A stretch of 64,000 nucleotides of DNA from JADJPO01 sp963724535 (GCA_963724535.1 CAVRVD010000021.1:51313-115312); one strand, 5' to 3'; positions 26,005 to 35,994 are shown, counted from the first letter of the stretch. Notes: generated by a model not told the origin, from the sequence alone. Made by a program: numbers and translations.

Positions 26005-28905
26005 TCAGTACAGGTTCCCGCGGATCTCACCGACGTAGCCGCCTGACCCGCACGAGCGGAAGAGCTCGTGCGGGTTGGCGTGGACGACGTCCGACCCGCG
26101 ACGCTTCTCGAGGGTGAACCGAACCTCTTGGTCCGGGTGGAGGTGGTCGAGCAGCAGCGTCCACACCGGGCCGGTGGGGTGTCCTGGTGGCGGCGGGTAC
26201 AGGTAGGCGAAGGTGACGGAGGGGTCCAGCCTGGCCTCGGTCAGGGGTCCCCGCGTCGACTGCACCGGGGTGACGAACCGCGCGTAGACGTCTTCGCCCC
26301 AGGTGGTGTCGGCGTGGTCGCAGACCAGCAGGACCGACGACTCCGGTGGCGTCGGGCCGCTGGTGGCGAAGCGGACGACGTGGGTCTGGTCGACGCGGGC
26401 GTCCGGCAGGCATGCCCGGACGGCGCGCTGGGCGGCGTCGACGGCCCACCCCGGACGGCTCCGGCTCGCCGTCGGCAGGCGTGGCAGTGACGCGCCATCG
26501 CCCTCGACGTCCGAGATGACCTGGTCGCTGACCAGGTCGATCCGCAGCGGCCGGACGTCGGACAGCCCGGGGACGGTCGAGGCGGCCGGCACCTCCACGA
26601 CGACGGCATCGGCCTCACGACGATGCACGACCACGATCTCGCGAGGCGCCTGGCTGCGGCTCACACCGCCGTCCTCGTAGACCGTGAAGGACGACTCCAA
26701 CGCGCCGGCACCGCCGTCGTACACGCGCAGGACGAGGTCGTCGAACCGCTCGCCGACGTCACGGTGGCCCCCGGAGTCGAGCGTGCCGCCGTCCACGTGC
26801 ATCAGCGGGATCACCGCGCCGCCTCGGGCGAACGCCGGCAACCGGAACACCCCGTCCCGGTACTCCGGGACGAAGCCCACCCACTCCCCCGCGCTGTCCA
26901 CGGCGGTGCCGTTCCAGAAGTCGTACCAGCGCCCCTGCGGCAGGTAGACGCGACGGGCGTACTCGCCGTGCCCGGCGACGACGGCGACCATGAGCCCGGT
27001 CCCGAGCAGCTTCTGGTGGGCGGCGCCGAGCAGTGCCTCGTCGGGGTACGCCAGGCCCGGGGGTGGGCACAACGGCTCACCGGTGCGAGCGGCTCGATGT
27101 GCCAGCGAGTAGTAGTAGGGGATCAGCTCATAGCGCGTGCGCAGGTTCGCCAGGTTGCTCCGCCGGTGGCCGACCTCGTTGGGCGCCACCCGGTTTCGGC
27201 CGGGGCCGTCCGGGGTGTTCTCGGCGCGGTTGACGTAGAAGTCGTGGTTGTTGACATGCGGGCGCAGCGGGACGTCGAACCAGGCGCTGTTGGCGAACCA
27301 CTGCGTGTACAGCTCGTCGAGCAGGCGGACGTCGCGCAGCGCGGTGCGGTGGAAGCCGCCCACATCCGACCCGTAGTAGTCGATGCCCGAGCAGGACAGG
27401 TGGGCCTGGTTGTGTACCTGCGAGACCAGGACCTCCATCCGGCTGCTCGTGTCCCCCGACCAGATCGCGGCGCCGTGGCGTTGCATGCCCGCGGTGGCGG
27501 CGCGGGTGAGCAGCAGCCGCCGCTGGTCGGCGTCCTCGGGATCGCTGTGGTAGCCGTCGTCGATCGAGCGATGCCAGAAGAGGTTGTACACGTTGGCGAT
27601 GTCGGCGTGCCGCCTTCGCAGGGACCCGTCGCCGTCCAGGTCGTGCCCGGCGTACTCCGCGTCGGGGTGGAAGATCTCGGGTTCGCCCAGGTCGGTCCAG
27701 TGCACCCGGACGCCGTAGTCCAGCATGAAGGGCTTGCGCCGGTTGGCGTGCAGCCACCGGCCGACGTCCGGGTTGCTCCAGTCGAACATCGCCGCGCCCT
27801 CTCCGAAGAACTCCTTGTTCAGTCGGAGCACGGCGGGGCCGACCCGGACGTACGCCCCGGGCACGGCGTCCTGCAGCTGGCCGAAGGTGCCCGTGGAGTC
27901 CAGGACGTAGGACTCCTCGATCAGGGCGAAGCCGATGTGTGCCCTCGCGTAGTCGGCGAGTCTGCCCTGCGGGTCGGGGAAGAACGGATCGTCGAACCCC
28001 GGATCGTCGCTGATGTCCCAGGTGAGGTTGCCCATGTCGCTGGTGCTCTTGCCGGTCTGCGCGATGCCGCCGAACCAGAACAGGTCGAGCACGATGCCGT
28101 CGAAGGGGTAGCCGCCCGAGCGCAGCCCGGCGATCACCCGGTCGACGTCCGACCAGTTCTCGTACCCGTACTCGGACACCCAGAGCCCGAAGGCCGCACG
28201 GGGCGGCACGGGTGGCCTGCCGAGCAGATCCATCACCCGGCGCCGGACGTCGAGGGCTGTCGAACCGCCGACGACGTACACCCGTACCGGGAACGTGGGG
28301 CGTATTCCGACGTCCGAGCCCAGCTGGAACGACCAGGGATTGGCCTGGAAGTCGGCCTCGATCCGGAACACGTAGTCCAGCACCAGGGCGAACGGCTGCG
28401 GACCGCCGGCCACCATCAACACGGGGATCTGCAGGTAACCCTCGATACCTGCCTCGTAGGTCTGGGTGCCGTGACCGTAGGGGCGGTACTTGTCGTTGAC
28501 GTTCGCGTCCACGACGTTGCGCCGGCGGCCGACCCAGTCGGCGCGGGATCCGGTGGCGGCGAAGCACTGGCCCAGACCCCAGGCCTGCAGCCCGGAGGCC
28601 ACCTCGGCGTGCAGGGTGCACGGGCCGCCGCCGGTCAGCCACAGCCGAAGCAGCTGCTGCCCCTGGGCCGTGGTGATGGTGACCACGCCCCGCCCGTCCG
28701 CGTCCGACGCACCCGCGGCCACCTGCCACAGACCGGTGGAGACCTGCTCGCCCTCGCCGACCGTGGTGCCCAGCGGGAGCCGACGATCGAGCAGGATCGG
28801 ATGGTCGACCACGCAGTCGGCGTCGTTCGATGCGACGATCCGGACTACGTCCTGGGTGACCTCGTTGGCGCCGACGCCGTCCCTGGGCAGATCCACCGAG
28901 AACAT
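26005..28905 (-). CDS. Glycoside hydrolase family 31 (alpha-glucosidase/alpha-xylosidase-like)
   Basis: 966 residues, long for GH31. The N-terminal beta-sandwich includes GLGQCFAATGSRADW near 113. The TIM barrel has LWVSEYGYENWSDVD near 247 and GIVLDLFWFGG near 271, the nucleophile region HWTDLGEPE near 405, and the acid/base region IWSGDTSSRMEVL near 480. C-terminal beta domains follow (RRVYLPQGRWYDFWNGT near 654; FARGGAVIPL near 690). The extra ~200 residues at the end look like an additional beta domain. It retains terminal alpha-glycosides; specificity cannot be read from sequence. No signal peptide is evident, so it is probably intracellular. A strong GGAAGGGGGG ribosome site precedes the ATG. 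Confidence 0.9.
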   Translation of the reverse strand: MFSVDLPRDGVGANEVTQDVVRIVASNDADCVVDHPILLDRRLPLGTTVGEGEQVSTGLWQVAAGASDADGRGVVTITTAQGQQLLRLWLTGGGPCTLHAEVASGLQAWGLGQCFAATGSRADWVGRRRNVVDANVNDKYRPYGHGTQTYEAGIEGYLQIPVLMVAGGPQPFALVLDYVFRIEADFQANPWSFQLGSDVGIRPTFPVRVYVVGGSTALDVRRRVMDLLGRPPVPPRAAFGLWVSEYGYENWSDVDRVIAGLRSGGYPFDGIVLDLFWFGGIAQTGKSTSDMGNLTWDISDDPGFDDPFFPDPQGRLADYARAHIGFALIEESYVLDSTGTFGQLQDAVPGAYVRVGPAVLRLNKEFFGEGAAMFDWSNPDVGRWLHANRRKPFMLDYGVRVHWTDLGEPEIFHPDAEYAGHDLDGDGSLRRRHADIANVYNLFWHRSIDDGYHSDPEDADQRRLLLTRAATAGMQRHGAAIWSGDTSSRMEVLVSQVHNQAHLSCSGIDYYGSDVGGFHRTALRDVRLLDELYTQWFANSAWFDVPLRPHVNNHDFYVNRAENTPDGPGRNRVAPNEVGHRRSNLANLRTRYELIPYYYSLAHRAARTGEPLCPPPGLAYPDEALLGAAHQKLLGTGLMVAVVAGHGEYARRVYLPQGRWYDFWNGTAVDSAGEWVGFVPEYRDGVFRLPAFARGGAVIPLMHVDGGTLDSGGHRDVGERFDDLVLRVYDGGAGALESSFTVYEDGGVSRSQAPREIVVVHRREADAVVVEVPAASTVPGLSDVRPLRIDLVSDQVISDVEGDGASLPRLPTASRSRPGWAVDAAQRAVRACLPDARVDQTHVVRFATSGPTPPESSVLLVCDHADTTWGEDVYARFVTPVQSTRGPLTEARLDPSVTFAYLYPPPPGHPTGPVWTLLLDHLHPDQEVRFTLEKRRGSDVVHANPHELFRSCGSGGYVGEIRGNLY

Positions 28906-29193
28906 GTGCGCCCCCCTTCCGGCACACCACCCAGCATGGACCCCGACCCCGTCCCCGCGCGAGAGGTGTTCGAAGAACCCGCGCTCGCGCTACGCAGCAT
29001 CGGGCCACCTCCGGCCCGGCGTGAACGCAGTGTCGATGACCTGCCGACGCGTCGTCGAGCCCGCCCGTCTCCCGTCTGAGCCGGCGATCCCGGTGCATCC
29101 TAGAGGTATCTGGGCTCGCGCATCGGCCTCCTACTGAGTGCCTCGACGTCCGGGGGGCGCCGAGGTGGACGATGTCCCGGAGGAGGCCGAGCC

Positions 29194-29965
29194 ATGCATC
29201 CCACTCTCACCCCGGTCACTGTCACCGGACTCCGGCCTGATCGGGCGGACGCCGAGCGGATCCGGTACCTGCGTGCCTACCTGCTCCTGCGTGTCCTCAT
29301 CGGAGCAGGCGGCATCTCACTGCCCTTCGTGCTGGTCCTCGTCGACCATGGGATTCTCGGTGATAACCCGCTGCTGAGGGGCTCGTTGAGCGCGTACTAC
29401 TACTCCGGCGTGCGAGACATCTTCGTCGGCAGCCTGTTCGCCGTGGGCGTCTTCCTGATCACCTACAAGGTCGTCGAGCAGAACCTGGACAACACGCTGA
29501 GCTCGCTCGCCGGGGTGGCCGCCATCGTGGTCGCGCTGTTCCCGACCGGGCGCCTCCCCGGCAGCGGCTTCGCACTGACCCCGCTGCAGAGACTGATCAG
29601 TGAGCGGACGACCAATGACCGTGCACTTCACCAGCGCCGCGATCTTCGTCCTGTCGCTCGCGGTGATCAGCTACTTCTTCGGAGTCCGGGAGGGGCAGCG
29701 CAGCCGTCGCCGTGACGGCACCTGGACCGCTCACCCGCCGCGGTTCTGGCGCGACTTCCACTGGACCTGCTCCGGTGTGATCGTCGCCGCCGTGGTCTAC
29801 CTGCTGCTGGCCAAGGTCCTGGGCGGGCCCTCGAACGCGCTGCTGCACACCGAGATGGTCTCGGTGTGGGCCTTCGGCACGTCCTGGCTGTTCAAGGGCG
29901 CTGAGCTGGGTGTGCTCCTCGGCGTGCGGCGTCCTGCCGAACGGGAGCAGCGCCAGGCCGGATAG
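29194..29965 (+). pseudogene. Frameshifted multi-pass membrane protein (DUF998-like)
   Basis: Frame 1 from ATG 29194 (RBS GGAGG) gives about four TM segments (YLLLRVLIGAGGISLPFVLV, DIFVGSLFAVGVFLITY, LAGVAAIVVALFPTGRLPGS) and TPLQRLISERTT. Continuity then moves near 29605 to another frame: MTVHFTSAAIFVLSLAVISYFFG and on to two more helices, ending at 29965. A TG overlap at 29600 would allow a second start, but the two halves look like one protein. It could be a real pseudogene, a sequencing error, or a split gene. Function unknown. Confidence 0.65.
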
Positions 29966-30110
29966 CGACGGTCGGGGGGCCGCGGCGAGCCGGGAGTCGA
30001 CGCCGTCCTCGACCCCATCCCGGTGCGGCCTCGCTCGCGCAGGGCCAGGTCGACGCCCACGTCGTACACCTGTTCTCCTCTCGGCGTGCGGTCCCTGACG
30101 ACGACCGACC

Positions 30111-30116
30111 TAGGAT
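30111..30116 (+). promoter_or_regulatory. -10 box (TAGGAT) of a leaderless promoter
   Basis: TAGGAT is separated by exactly 6 nt from the ATG at 30123, with no ribosome site between. Confidence 0.5.
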
Positions 30117-30122
30117 GACCGC

Positions 30123-30581
30123 ATGAGCGAGGCCGCGCAGACGGGCCGGAACGGTGGGCTGCGCATCGACGAGGACGGCGAGTTCGGTGCCCGGGCGGCA
30201 CATCACCTCCGCACCGACCCCGTGGTCTGGCTGACCACGGTCAGCCCGCTCGGGGCGCCGTCCCCGAACCCGGTCTGGTTCCTCTGGGACGGCGCGGCCA
30301 CCGTGTGCCTGTTCAGCCTCCCGGACGCGGCCCGGGTCCGGCACGTGGCGGCCAACCCTCGGGTGTCGTTGAACTTCGCGGGCGACGGTCGCGGCGGCGA
30401 CATCGTGGTGCTGACCGGAACCGCCGAGCTCCGTCCCGACGACCCGCCGGCCCACCAAGTGCCCGAGTACCTGGCGAAGTACGCCGGGCACATCGCCCGG
30501 ATCGGGCTGACCCCGGCGGCCTTCGCCGAGCGCTACAGCCTGCCCGTCACGGTCACCCTCACCCGCCTGCGCGGCCACTGA
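30123..30581 (+). CDS. PPOX-class F420-dependent oxidoreductase (TIGR03667/Rv3369-like)
   Basis: 152 residues with a split-barrel flavin/deazaflavin fold. WLTTVSPLGAPSPNPVWFLW near 37, SLPDAARVRHVAANPRVSLN near 65 and DIVVLTGTAELRPD near 95 match the pyridoxamine-5'-phosphate-oxidase-like family that in mycobacteria and relatives uses F420H2. The physiological substrate is unknown. The gene is monocistronic, with a leaderless-type promoter. Confidence 0.8.
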   Translation: MSEAAQTGRNGGLRIDEDGEFGARAAHHLRTDPVVWLTTVSPLGAPSPNPVWFLWDGAATVCLFSLPDAARVRHVAANPRVSLNFAGDGRGGDIVVLTGTAELRPDDPPAHQVPEYLAKYAGHIARIGLTPAAFAERYSLPVTVTLTRLRGH

Positions 30582-30651
30582 GCCCGCGGCCGGGCGTTCC
30601 CGCACCACACGACCCCTGGCGGTGCCGTTGGCGGCGACGGACAGTGGACTC

Positions 30652-31914
30652 ATGGCGTGGGCTGGAGCGGGCGGGGTGGGGCGTGGGGCACGGACGCCCC
30701 GGTCCCGCGCCACGCGCGTGCTGAGCGTCGGACTGCTGCTGACGGTCACCGCCTGCGGCGGCGCCGGCCAGGCGATCGGCCCGCCCGCCGCCAGCAGGCC
30801 GCCCGCCACCGCGCCCGCATCGGCGTCCCCCGCACCCTCGACGTCCGGGGGGTCCGGCTCGCCCGGGCCGGGGCCGGCATCGCCCGACGCAGTGTCGATC
30901 ACCATCGTCGCCACCGGCGACCTTCTGGCCCATGCTCCAGTCATCCAGGCGGCGCGGTCCAACACCGAGGGCACCGGCTACGACTTCCGGCCGATGCTGG
31001 CCCGGATCCGGCCCTGGATCTCCGCGGCGGACCTTGCCCTCTGCCACGTGGAGACCCCACTGTCGACCACCGACAGGCAGCTGACGGGCTACCCCTCCTT
31101 CAACAGCCCCCGGCAGATCGCCGACGCCTACCGTTGGGCCGGCTACGACGGCTGCTCCACGGCGTCGAACCACTCCCTGGACAGGGGGTTCGACGGGGTG
31201 GTGTCCACGCTGAACGTGCTGGACCGCAGCGGGCTGCAGCACGTCGGCACCGCCCGGACCGCCCGCGAGGCGAACCAGCCGGCGATGTACACCGTGCAGG
31301 GCGTCCGCATCGCTCACCTGTCCTACACCGACGGCACGAACGGGATCCCGGTCCCGAGCCGGCAGCCATGGTCGGTCGCAGTGGCCTCGGTGCCGACCAT
31401 CCTTGCCGCCGCCCACCGGGCCAGGTCCGCCGGAGCGCAGCTCGTCATCGTGTCGATGCACTGGGGGGCCGAGTACCAGGTGACGCCGACCGCCCAGCAG
31501 GTCGCGCAGGCTCGCGCGCTGCTCGCCTCCCCGGACGTCGACCTGATCCTCGGTGGCCACGCGCACGTGCAGCAGCCGGTGCAGCGGATCGGCGGCGAAT
31601 ACGTCGTCCACGGCATGGGCAACCTGCTGTCGAACCAGTCACCGGCGCGGGGGCTGCCGCCGCACGCCCAGGACGGGTCCTTGATCACCGCGCACGTGAC
31701 CGGCACCGCCGATCAGGCGGGCCGGTTCACGCTGCGGGTTGACCGGGTCGGCTACACCGCGACGTACTGCCAGATCCCCGGCTACCAGGTGGTGCCGGTG
31801 GTTCAGGCGCTGGCCGACCCGGCGACGCCGAGCGGGCAACGGCGCGCCCTGACGGCGTCCCTGGCGCGCACCCAGGCGATCCAGTCCCGTGGCGTGGCCC
31901 AACCACAGCCGTGA
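30652..31914 (+). CDS. CapA-family (metallophosphatase-fold) lipoprotein
   Basis: 420 residues from ATG 30652. An Arg-rich n-region and hydrophobic core precede lipobox LTVTAC with Cys 35, so it is a probable lipoprotein. A Pro/Ala/Ser-rich linker follows (about 40-75). The CapA/PgsA domain has TIVATGDLLAHAPV near 85, ALCHVETPLS near 128 (metal-ligand pattern), TASNHSLDRG near 170, IVSMHWGAEYQ near 265 and GGHAHVQQPV near 300. Members act in poly-gamma-glutamate capsule synthesis or as extracytoplasmic phosphatases. No capB/capC genes are nearby, so a capsule role is not supported here. Confidence 0.85.
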   Translation: MAWAGAGGVGRGARTPRSRATRVLSVGLLLTVTACGGAGQAIGPPAASRPPATAPASASPAPSTSGGSGSPGPGPASPDAVSITIVATGDLLAHAPVIQAARSNTEGTGYDFRPMLARIRPWISAADLALCHVETPLSTTDRQLTGYPSFNSPRQIADAYRWAGYDGCSTASNHSLDRGFDGVVSTLNVLDRSGLQHVGTARTAREANQPAMYTVQGVRIAHLSYTDGTNGIPVPSRQPWSVAVASVPTILAAAHRARSAGAQLVIVSMHWGAEYQVTPTAQQVAQARALLASPDVDLILGGHAHVQQPVQRIGGEYVVHGMGNLLSNQSPARGLPPHAQDGSLITAHVTGTADQAGRFTLRVDRVGYTATYCQIPGYQVVPVVQALADPATPSGQRRALTASLARTQAIQSRGVAQPQP

Positions 31915-32017
31915 CCGAGAGGCCCCGCGGACGGCACCGGTGCATCGGCCCTCGGTCAGGCCCCTCGGAACCCGACGCGCTCGCGGCAGCCTCGTCAGGT
32001 CGGGTGCCGACCGGCGA

Positions 32018-33265
32018 TCAGCCGACATGCAGGCGACTCCAGCTGCCCGGCTGCTGCGCCCGAAGACCCTGCGGCGAGCTCGGCGCGAGTGGCGCGCGGT
32101 CCTCGGCGAACATCCACTGCCGCATCAGCAGGAACTTCACCACGGTCGAGATCGCCGTCGCCGCCGCGAGCACGAGGGTCTGGGCCGGCGTCGGTGCGGC
32201 CGGCCACACCCAGCCCAGGGCGACCAGGGCGAGCTCGGTCAGCGACCAGGTGAGGGCGAAGACGCCGAACCCCTGCAACTGGTTCGTCAGCGCCCCCCTG
32301 CGCCGGCGCACCCCGAAGGTCCAGCGCCGGTTCATGCCGGTGTTCACCACGGTGGCGAACGACAGCGCGATCGTGTTCGCCCACAACGGGCTCAGAGTCG
32401 ACAGCAGCACGACGAGCAGGGCGAAGCCACCGAGATGCAGCACGGTGGTGAAGCCGCCGACGAGTCCGAACCGGATGGCCTGCGGGCCCATCCCGGCGGC
32501 CGGGGTGGTCCGGCCCATCCGGGTCCGGATGTCCTCCAGCGGAAGGCGGTCGACGGTGCGCAGCAGGCGTTGCACGCCGCGCAGGTCGTCCAGGGCGGTC
32601 TGGACGACGTCCACCCCCGAGTCGGGGTCGTCGAACCAGTCGACCGGCACCTCGTGGATGCGCAGCCCCGCCCGCTGGGCGAGCACGAGCAGCTCGGTGT
32701 CGAAGAACCACGACGGGTCCTGCACCAGCGGCAGCAGCTCGGCCGCGACGTCCGCCCGGATCGCCTTGAACCCGCACTGGGCGTCGGAGAAGCTGGCGCC
32801 GAGCACGGTCCGCAGGACGAGGTTGTAGGCCCGCGAGACGAACTCCCGCTTCGGCCCGCGGATCACCCGCGAGTCCCGGTGCAGGCGGGTGCCGATGGCC
32901 AGGTCCGAGTGGCCGGACATCAACGGCGCGACCAACGGCCACAGGGCGTCGAGATCGGTGGACAGGTCGACGTCCATGTACGCGAGGATCAGTGCGTCGG
33001 AGGCCGACCACGCCCGCTTGAGCGCCCGACCCCGACCCTTGGCCTCCAGGCGGACCACGGCCACCTCGTCGAGCTCGGCGGCCAGGGCCAAGGCCACCAC
33101 GGGGGTGGCGTCGACGCTGGAGTTGTCGGCGATGGTGATCCGGAACGGGTAGGGGAAGGTGGCGGTGAGGTGGGCGTGCAGCCGGTGGACGCACGCCGCC
33201 AGCGACGCGGCCTCGTTGTAGACCGGCACCACGACGTCCAGCACAGGTCCGGACGGCGCGCTCAT
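32018..33265 (-). CDS. Bifunctional GT2 glycosyltransferase with C-terminal GtrA membrane domain
   Basis: 415 residues. The N-terminal GT2 domain (LDVVVPVYNEAASLAACV near 8, DNSSVDAT near 46, AYMDVDLSTDLDAL near 95 with DxD, QCGFKAIR near 160) is followed by four TM helices of a GtrA-like domain (about 275-395; RFGLVGGFTTVLHL, NTGMNRRWTFG). Such fusions load a sugar onto a polyprenyl phosphate and help flip it. It begins at ATG 33265, overlapping the stop of the GT39 gene by 4 bp, so a membrane-sugar donor and a GT39 transferase are co-expressed to decorate extracytoplasmic targets (inference). Confidence 0.88.
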   Translation of the reverse strand: MSAPSGPVLDVVVPVYNEAASLAACVHRLHAHLTATFPYPFRITIADNSSVDATPVVALALAAELDEVAVVRLEAKGRGRALKRAWSASDALILAYMDVDLSTDLDALWPLVAPLMSGHSDLAIGTRLHRDSRVIRGPKREFVSRAYNLVLRTVLGASFSDAQCGFKAIRADVAAELLPLVQDPSWFFDTELLVLAQRAGLRIHEVPVDWFDDPDSGVDVVQTALDDLRGVQRLLRTVDRLPLEDIRTRMGRTTPAAGMGPQAIRFGLVGGFTTVLHLGGFALLVVLLSTLSPLWANTIALSFATVVNTGMNRRWTFGVRRRRGALTNQLQGFGVFALTWSLTELALVALGWVWPAAPTPAQTLVLAAATAISTVVKFLLMRQWMFAEDRAPLAPSSPQGLRAQQPGSWSRLHVG

Positions 33266-35334
33266 GCCTGCACCGCCTCGACGACGCCGCCGCTCACCGG
33301 CTGGCTGAGGTCGTAGAACGTCTGCTCGCCGATGTTGACCGCGGTGAAGTTCTCCTGCACCCAGGCCGTGATCTCGGATGAGGCGTCGGAGCCGCCGTTG
33401 GCCCGCTGCCCGCCGCCGAGGCCGCCGGCGGCGAAGTAGTGGATCCGGCCGGCGGCCACATAGCCCTGGAACTGCGCCAGGGTCGGGCTCGGGTCGGAGC
33501 CGTTGAACCCACCGATCGCCATCACCGGCAGCTGGCTGCCCAGCTGCAGGCCGGCCGCGCGCTGGCTGCCGACGGCGGCGGCCACCCAGGTGTAGCGGTC
33601 GGCGTCCTGGGTCAGGGCGGCGACCACCTCGGCACTGGGGGTCGAGGCGTCGAGCAGGCCCCCGGCCCCGCCGCCGGGCGCACCGCCACCGAGCTGGCCA
33701 CCAGGCTGACCCGCCCCCCCGAAGCCGTTCCGGCCCTGAGCGTTCGGGCCGACAGCACCCGGTGCCGGCCCGGGCCGGGCGCCGGTGGGACCGGCCCCGC
33801 CACCCGGGCCGAAGCCGGTCGCGGGGCCCGCAGTGACGATCGAGCCGGTCTGCGCGGTGGCGATGGTGGTCGCGGTGTACGCGGCGGGACCGGCCAGCCC
33901 GGCGGCGACCGCGGCGCCCACCAGGGCGGTGGCCACGGCGCCGCGCAGCTCGTCGGCGAAGTACATCAGCGCCGCAGCGGCCAGGCCGACCACCAGGACG
34001 ATGTGCCGCAGCGGGCCGTAGTGCTCCGACACCCGGGTCAGCAGCACGTAGCCCCAGGCCGCGGTGGCCGCGGTGGCCAGGGCGAGCGCCGTCCGGCCGC
34101 CCCAGCCCGCCCGGCGCTGCCAGGCGTCGACGCCACCCATCGCCACGAGGGCGGCAACGGCCGGGGCCAGGGCGATGTCGTAGTAGTCGTGGAAGATGCC
34201 GGCCATGTAGGAGAAGGTCAGGCCGGTGACGAGCAGCCAGCCGCCCCAGACCAGGTAGCCGGCCCGGCGCAGGTCGGTGCGCGGGGTGCCCCGGCGCAGC
34301 CACAGCCCGGCCACGAGCAGGATCAGCGCGGCCGGGATCAGCCAGGAGATCTGGCCGCCCGAAGTCTGGTTGAACAGCCGGCCGATGCCGGTCTCGCCCC
34401 ACATGCCTGCCCCGGCACCGCCCGGACCGCCCCCGCCGCCGGTGACCGAGCCGGTCTCGTTCCCGCTCAGCCGGCCGAGGCCGTTGTAGCCGAAGGTCAG
34501 CTCCAGGAACGAGTTGGTCTGGCTGCCACCGATGTAGGGACGGGCCGAGGCGGGGACGAGCTCGACGACGGCCACCCACCACCCGGCGGTGAGCACCATC
34601 GCGACGATCCCGATCAGGCCGCCGAGGACCCGCCGCCCGAGCGAGACGCGGGCGGCGACCAGGTAGGCCAGCCCGAGGGCCGGGACCACCAGCATCACCT
34701 GCAGCGACTTGGTGAGGAAGCCGAGCCCGAGGAACACTCCCGCCAGGGCCATCCAGCGGGCCGAGGCGCGGACGGCGGAGACCTCGATGGCGCGCAGGGT
34801 CGCCCACGCGGCCGCGGTCATCAGCAGGGTGAGCAACGCGTCCGGGTTGTTGAACCGGAACATCAGCGCCGCCACCGGGGTCAGCGCCAGGATCAGTCCC
34901 GCGAGCAGGCCGGCCCGGGCGCCGAACGCCCGCTTGACGGTGACATAGAGGACCCCGACGGTGGCCACCCCCATGAGCACCTCGGGGACGAGGATGGCGA
35001 AGGAGCTCAGCCCGAACAGGCGGACCGACAGCGCCATCACCCATAGCGCCGCCGGGGGCTTGTCGACGGTGATCGAGTTCGCGGCGTCCAGGGACCCGTA
35101 GAAGAACGCCTCCCAGCTCGTCGAGCCGGCCTGGACCGCCGCGGAGTAGAAGGCGTTGGCGTACCCGGACGTGGTGAGGTTGACCAGGTAGAGCGCGGCG
35201 GTGCCGACCAGCAGCGCCCAGAATGCAGGGCGGGTCCAGCGCGGATCGGACGCTGTGACGGCGCGCTGGGCGGCGGCGGGGTCGCGCGGCGTCGGTGCGC
35301 CCAGGGCACGCAGGTCGGTCTGTGACGTCGTCAT
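33262..35334 (-). CDS. GT39/ArnT-like polyprenyl-phosphate sugar transferase
   Basis: 690 residues. About 10-12 TM helices occupy the first 480; the loop ITVDKPPAALWVMALSVRLF near 93 carries the acidic D-K-P-P motif of ArnT/PMT-type enzymes. A Gly/Pro-rich stretch (about 515-575) follows, then an extracytoplasmic C-terminal domain (SQLPVMAIGGFNGSDPSPTL near 605) typical of a large actinobacterial family. It should transfer a sugar from a lipid carrier to an outside acceptor. The partner GT2-GtrA gene starts within its stop codon. Confidence 0.88.
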   Translation of the reverse strand: MTTSQTDLRALGAPTPRDPAAAQRAVTASDPRWTRPAFWALLVGTAALYLVNLTTSGYANAFYSAAVQAGSTSWEAFFYGSLDAANSITVDKPPAALWVMALSVRLFGLSSFAILVPEVLMGVATVGVLYVTVKRAFGARAGLLAGLILALTPVAALMFRFNNPDALLTLLMTAAAWATLRAIEVSAVRASARWMALAGVFLGLGFLTKSLQVMLVVPALGLAYLVAARVSLGRRVLGGLIGIVAMVLTAGWWVAVVELVPASARPYIGGSQTNSFLELTFGYNGLGRLSGNETGSVTGGGGGPGGAGAGMWGETGIGRLFNQTSGGQISWLIPAALILLVAGLWLRRGTPRTDLRRAGYLVWGGWLLVTGLTFSYMAGIFHDYYDIALAPAVAALVAMGGVDAWQRRAGWGGRTALALATAATAAWGYVLLTRVSEHYGPLRHIVLVVGLAAAALMYFADELRGAVATALVGAAVAAGLAGPAAYTATTIATAQTGSIVTAGPATGFGPGGGAGPTGARPGPAPGAVGPNAQGRNGFGGAGQPGGQLGGGAPGGGAGGLLDASTPSAEVVAALTQDADRYTWVAAAVGSQRAAGLQLGSQLPVMAIGGFNGSDPSPTLAQFQGYVAAGRIHYFAAGGLGGGQRANGGSDASSEITAWVQENFTAVNIGEQTFYDLSQPVSGGVVEAVQA

Positions 35335-35690
35335 GCGAACCAGGCTCGGAGGGCGACCTGTGACGTTGCTGAACGCCGCCTAGGTGCTCGGCATGAGCCT
35401 GGCCTGCCCGCCCCGGCACCGGCGACTCACAGGGGATCTCGCGAGTTGCCCAAGCCGGCTCTCAGCGAACGGTCGCAGCCTTGCGCCATGACCACCTCCG
35501 AACCGACCACCAGCGATGTGACCACCGTCCCCGGCCTCCCCGGTCTGACCGCCACTGCCGAGCCGGCGCCGACCGGGCCGGGGGTGACGACCCGGCACTG
35601 GGCCGGCCGCAAGCCTGCCGTCCCGGCTCAGCTGGCGGTCGTGCGGCGTTAGGGTCGTGCTGTCCACAGGGTGACGACCGAGGGAGTGAC
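35335..35690. other. 356-bp gap with one doubtful small ORF
   Basis: Between the GT39 and dodecin starts (divergent). It contains a Thr/Pro-rich ORF (35489-35652) of uncertain reality and presumably both promoters. The AGGGAG dodecin ribosome site is at the right edge. Confidence 0.45.
35489..35652 (+). CDS. Doubtful 54-residue Thr/Pro-rich ORF
   Basis: MTTSEPTTSDVTTVPGLPG and on, ending in a basic RKPAVPAQ stretch. No family recognised, no ribosome site; low complexity. It could be a real small protein or chance. Confidence 0.2.
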
Positions 35691-35909
35691 ATGGCCGACG
35701 AGGACCACGTGTACCGGGTGATCGAGGTCGTCGGCTCATCCCAGGAGGGGGTCGACGACGCGATCCGCGGGGCGATCAGGCGGGCCGCGAACACGACGCG
35801 CAACCTCGACTGGTTCGAGGTGACGCAGATCCGCGGGCACCTCGCCGATGGGGAGATGGCGCACGTCCAGGTCTGCCTGAAGATCGGCTTCCGGCTCGAG
35901 GAGGCCTGA
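35691..35909 (+). CDS. Dodecin-family flavin-binding protein
   Basis: 72 residues, the usual dodecin size. HVYRVIEVVGSSQEGVDDAI near 6, then NLDWFEVTQIRGHL near 38 and VQVCLKIGFRLEE at the end. Dodecins are dodecameric hollow spheres that store flavins or CoA; the Trp in the NLDWFEV strand is the usual flavin-stacking residue. A good AGGGAG ribosome site lies upstream of the ATG. Confidence 0.88.
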   Translation: MADEDHVYRVIEVVGSSQEGVDDAIRGAIRRAANTTRNLDWFEVTQIRGHLADGEMAHVQVCLKIGFRLEEA

Positions 35910-35994
35910 GCACCGAAGCCGTCACGGTCGCGAGCGGTCGCAGCCCACCCGGCACCGGATCGCAGGCGCGCCGCGATCGGTTCGAGCCGCACGG

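Noticed and set aside
26623..29079. 818-codon plus-strand frame
   Set aside because: Shadow of GH31; low complexity and without recognisable domains.
30622..30651. Longer CapA start at GTG 30622
   Set aside because: It adds 10 residues ahead of the signal peptide with no better ribosome site; ATG 30652 gives a normal lipoprotein leader.
33262..35419. Upstream part of an 1133-codon minus-strand frame (32018-35419)
   Set aside because: Only its last 415 codons (GT2-GtrA from 33265) look like protein; the rest is an out-of-frame reading of the GT39 gene.
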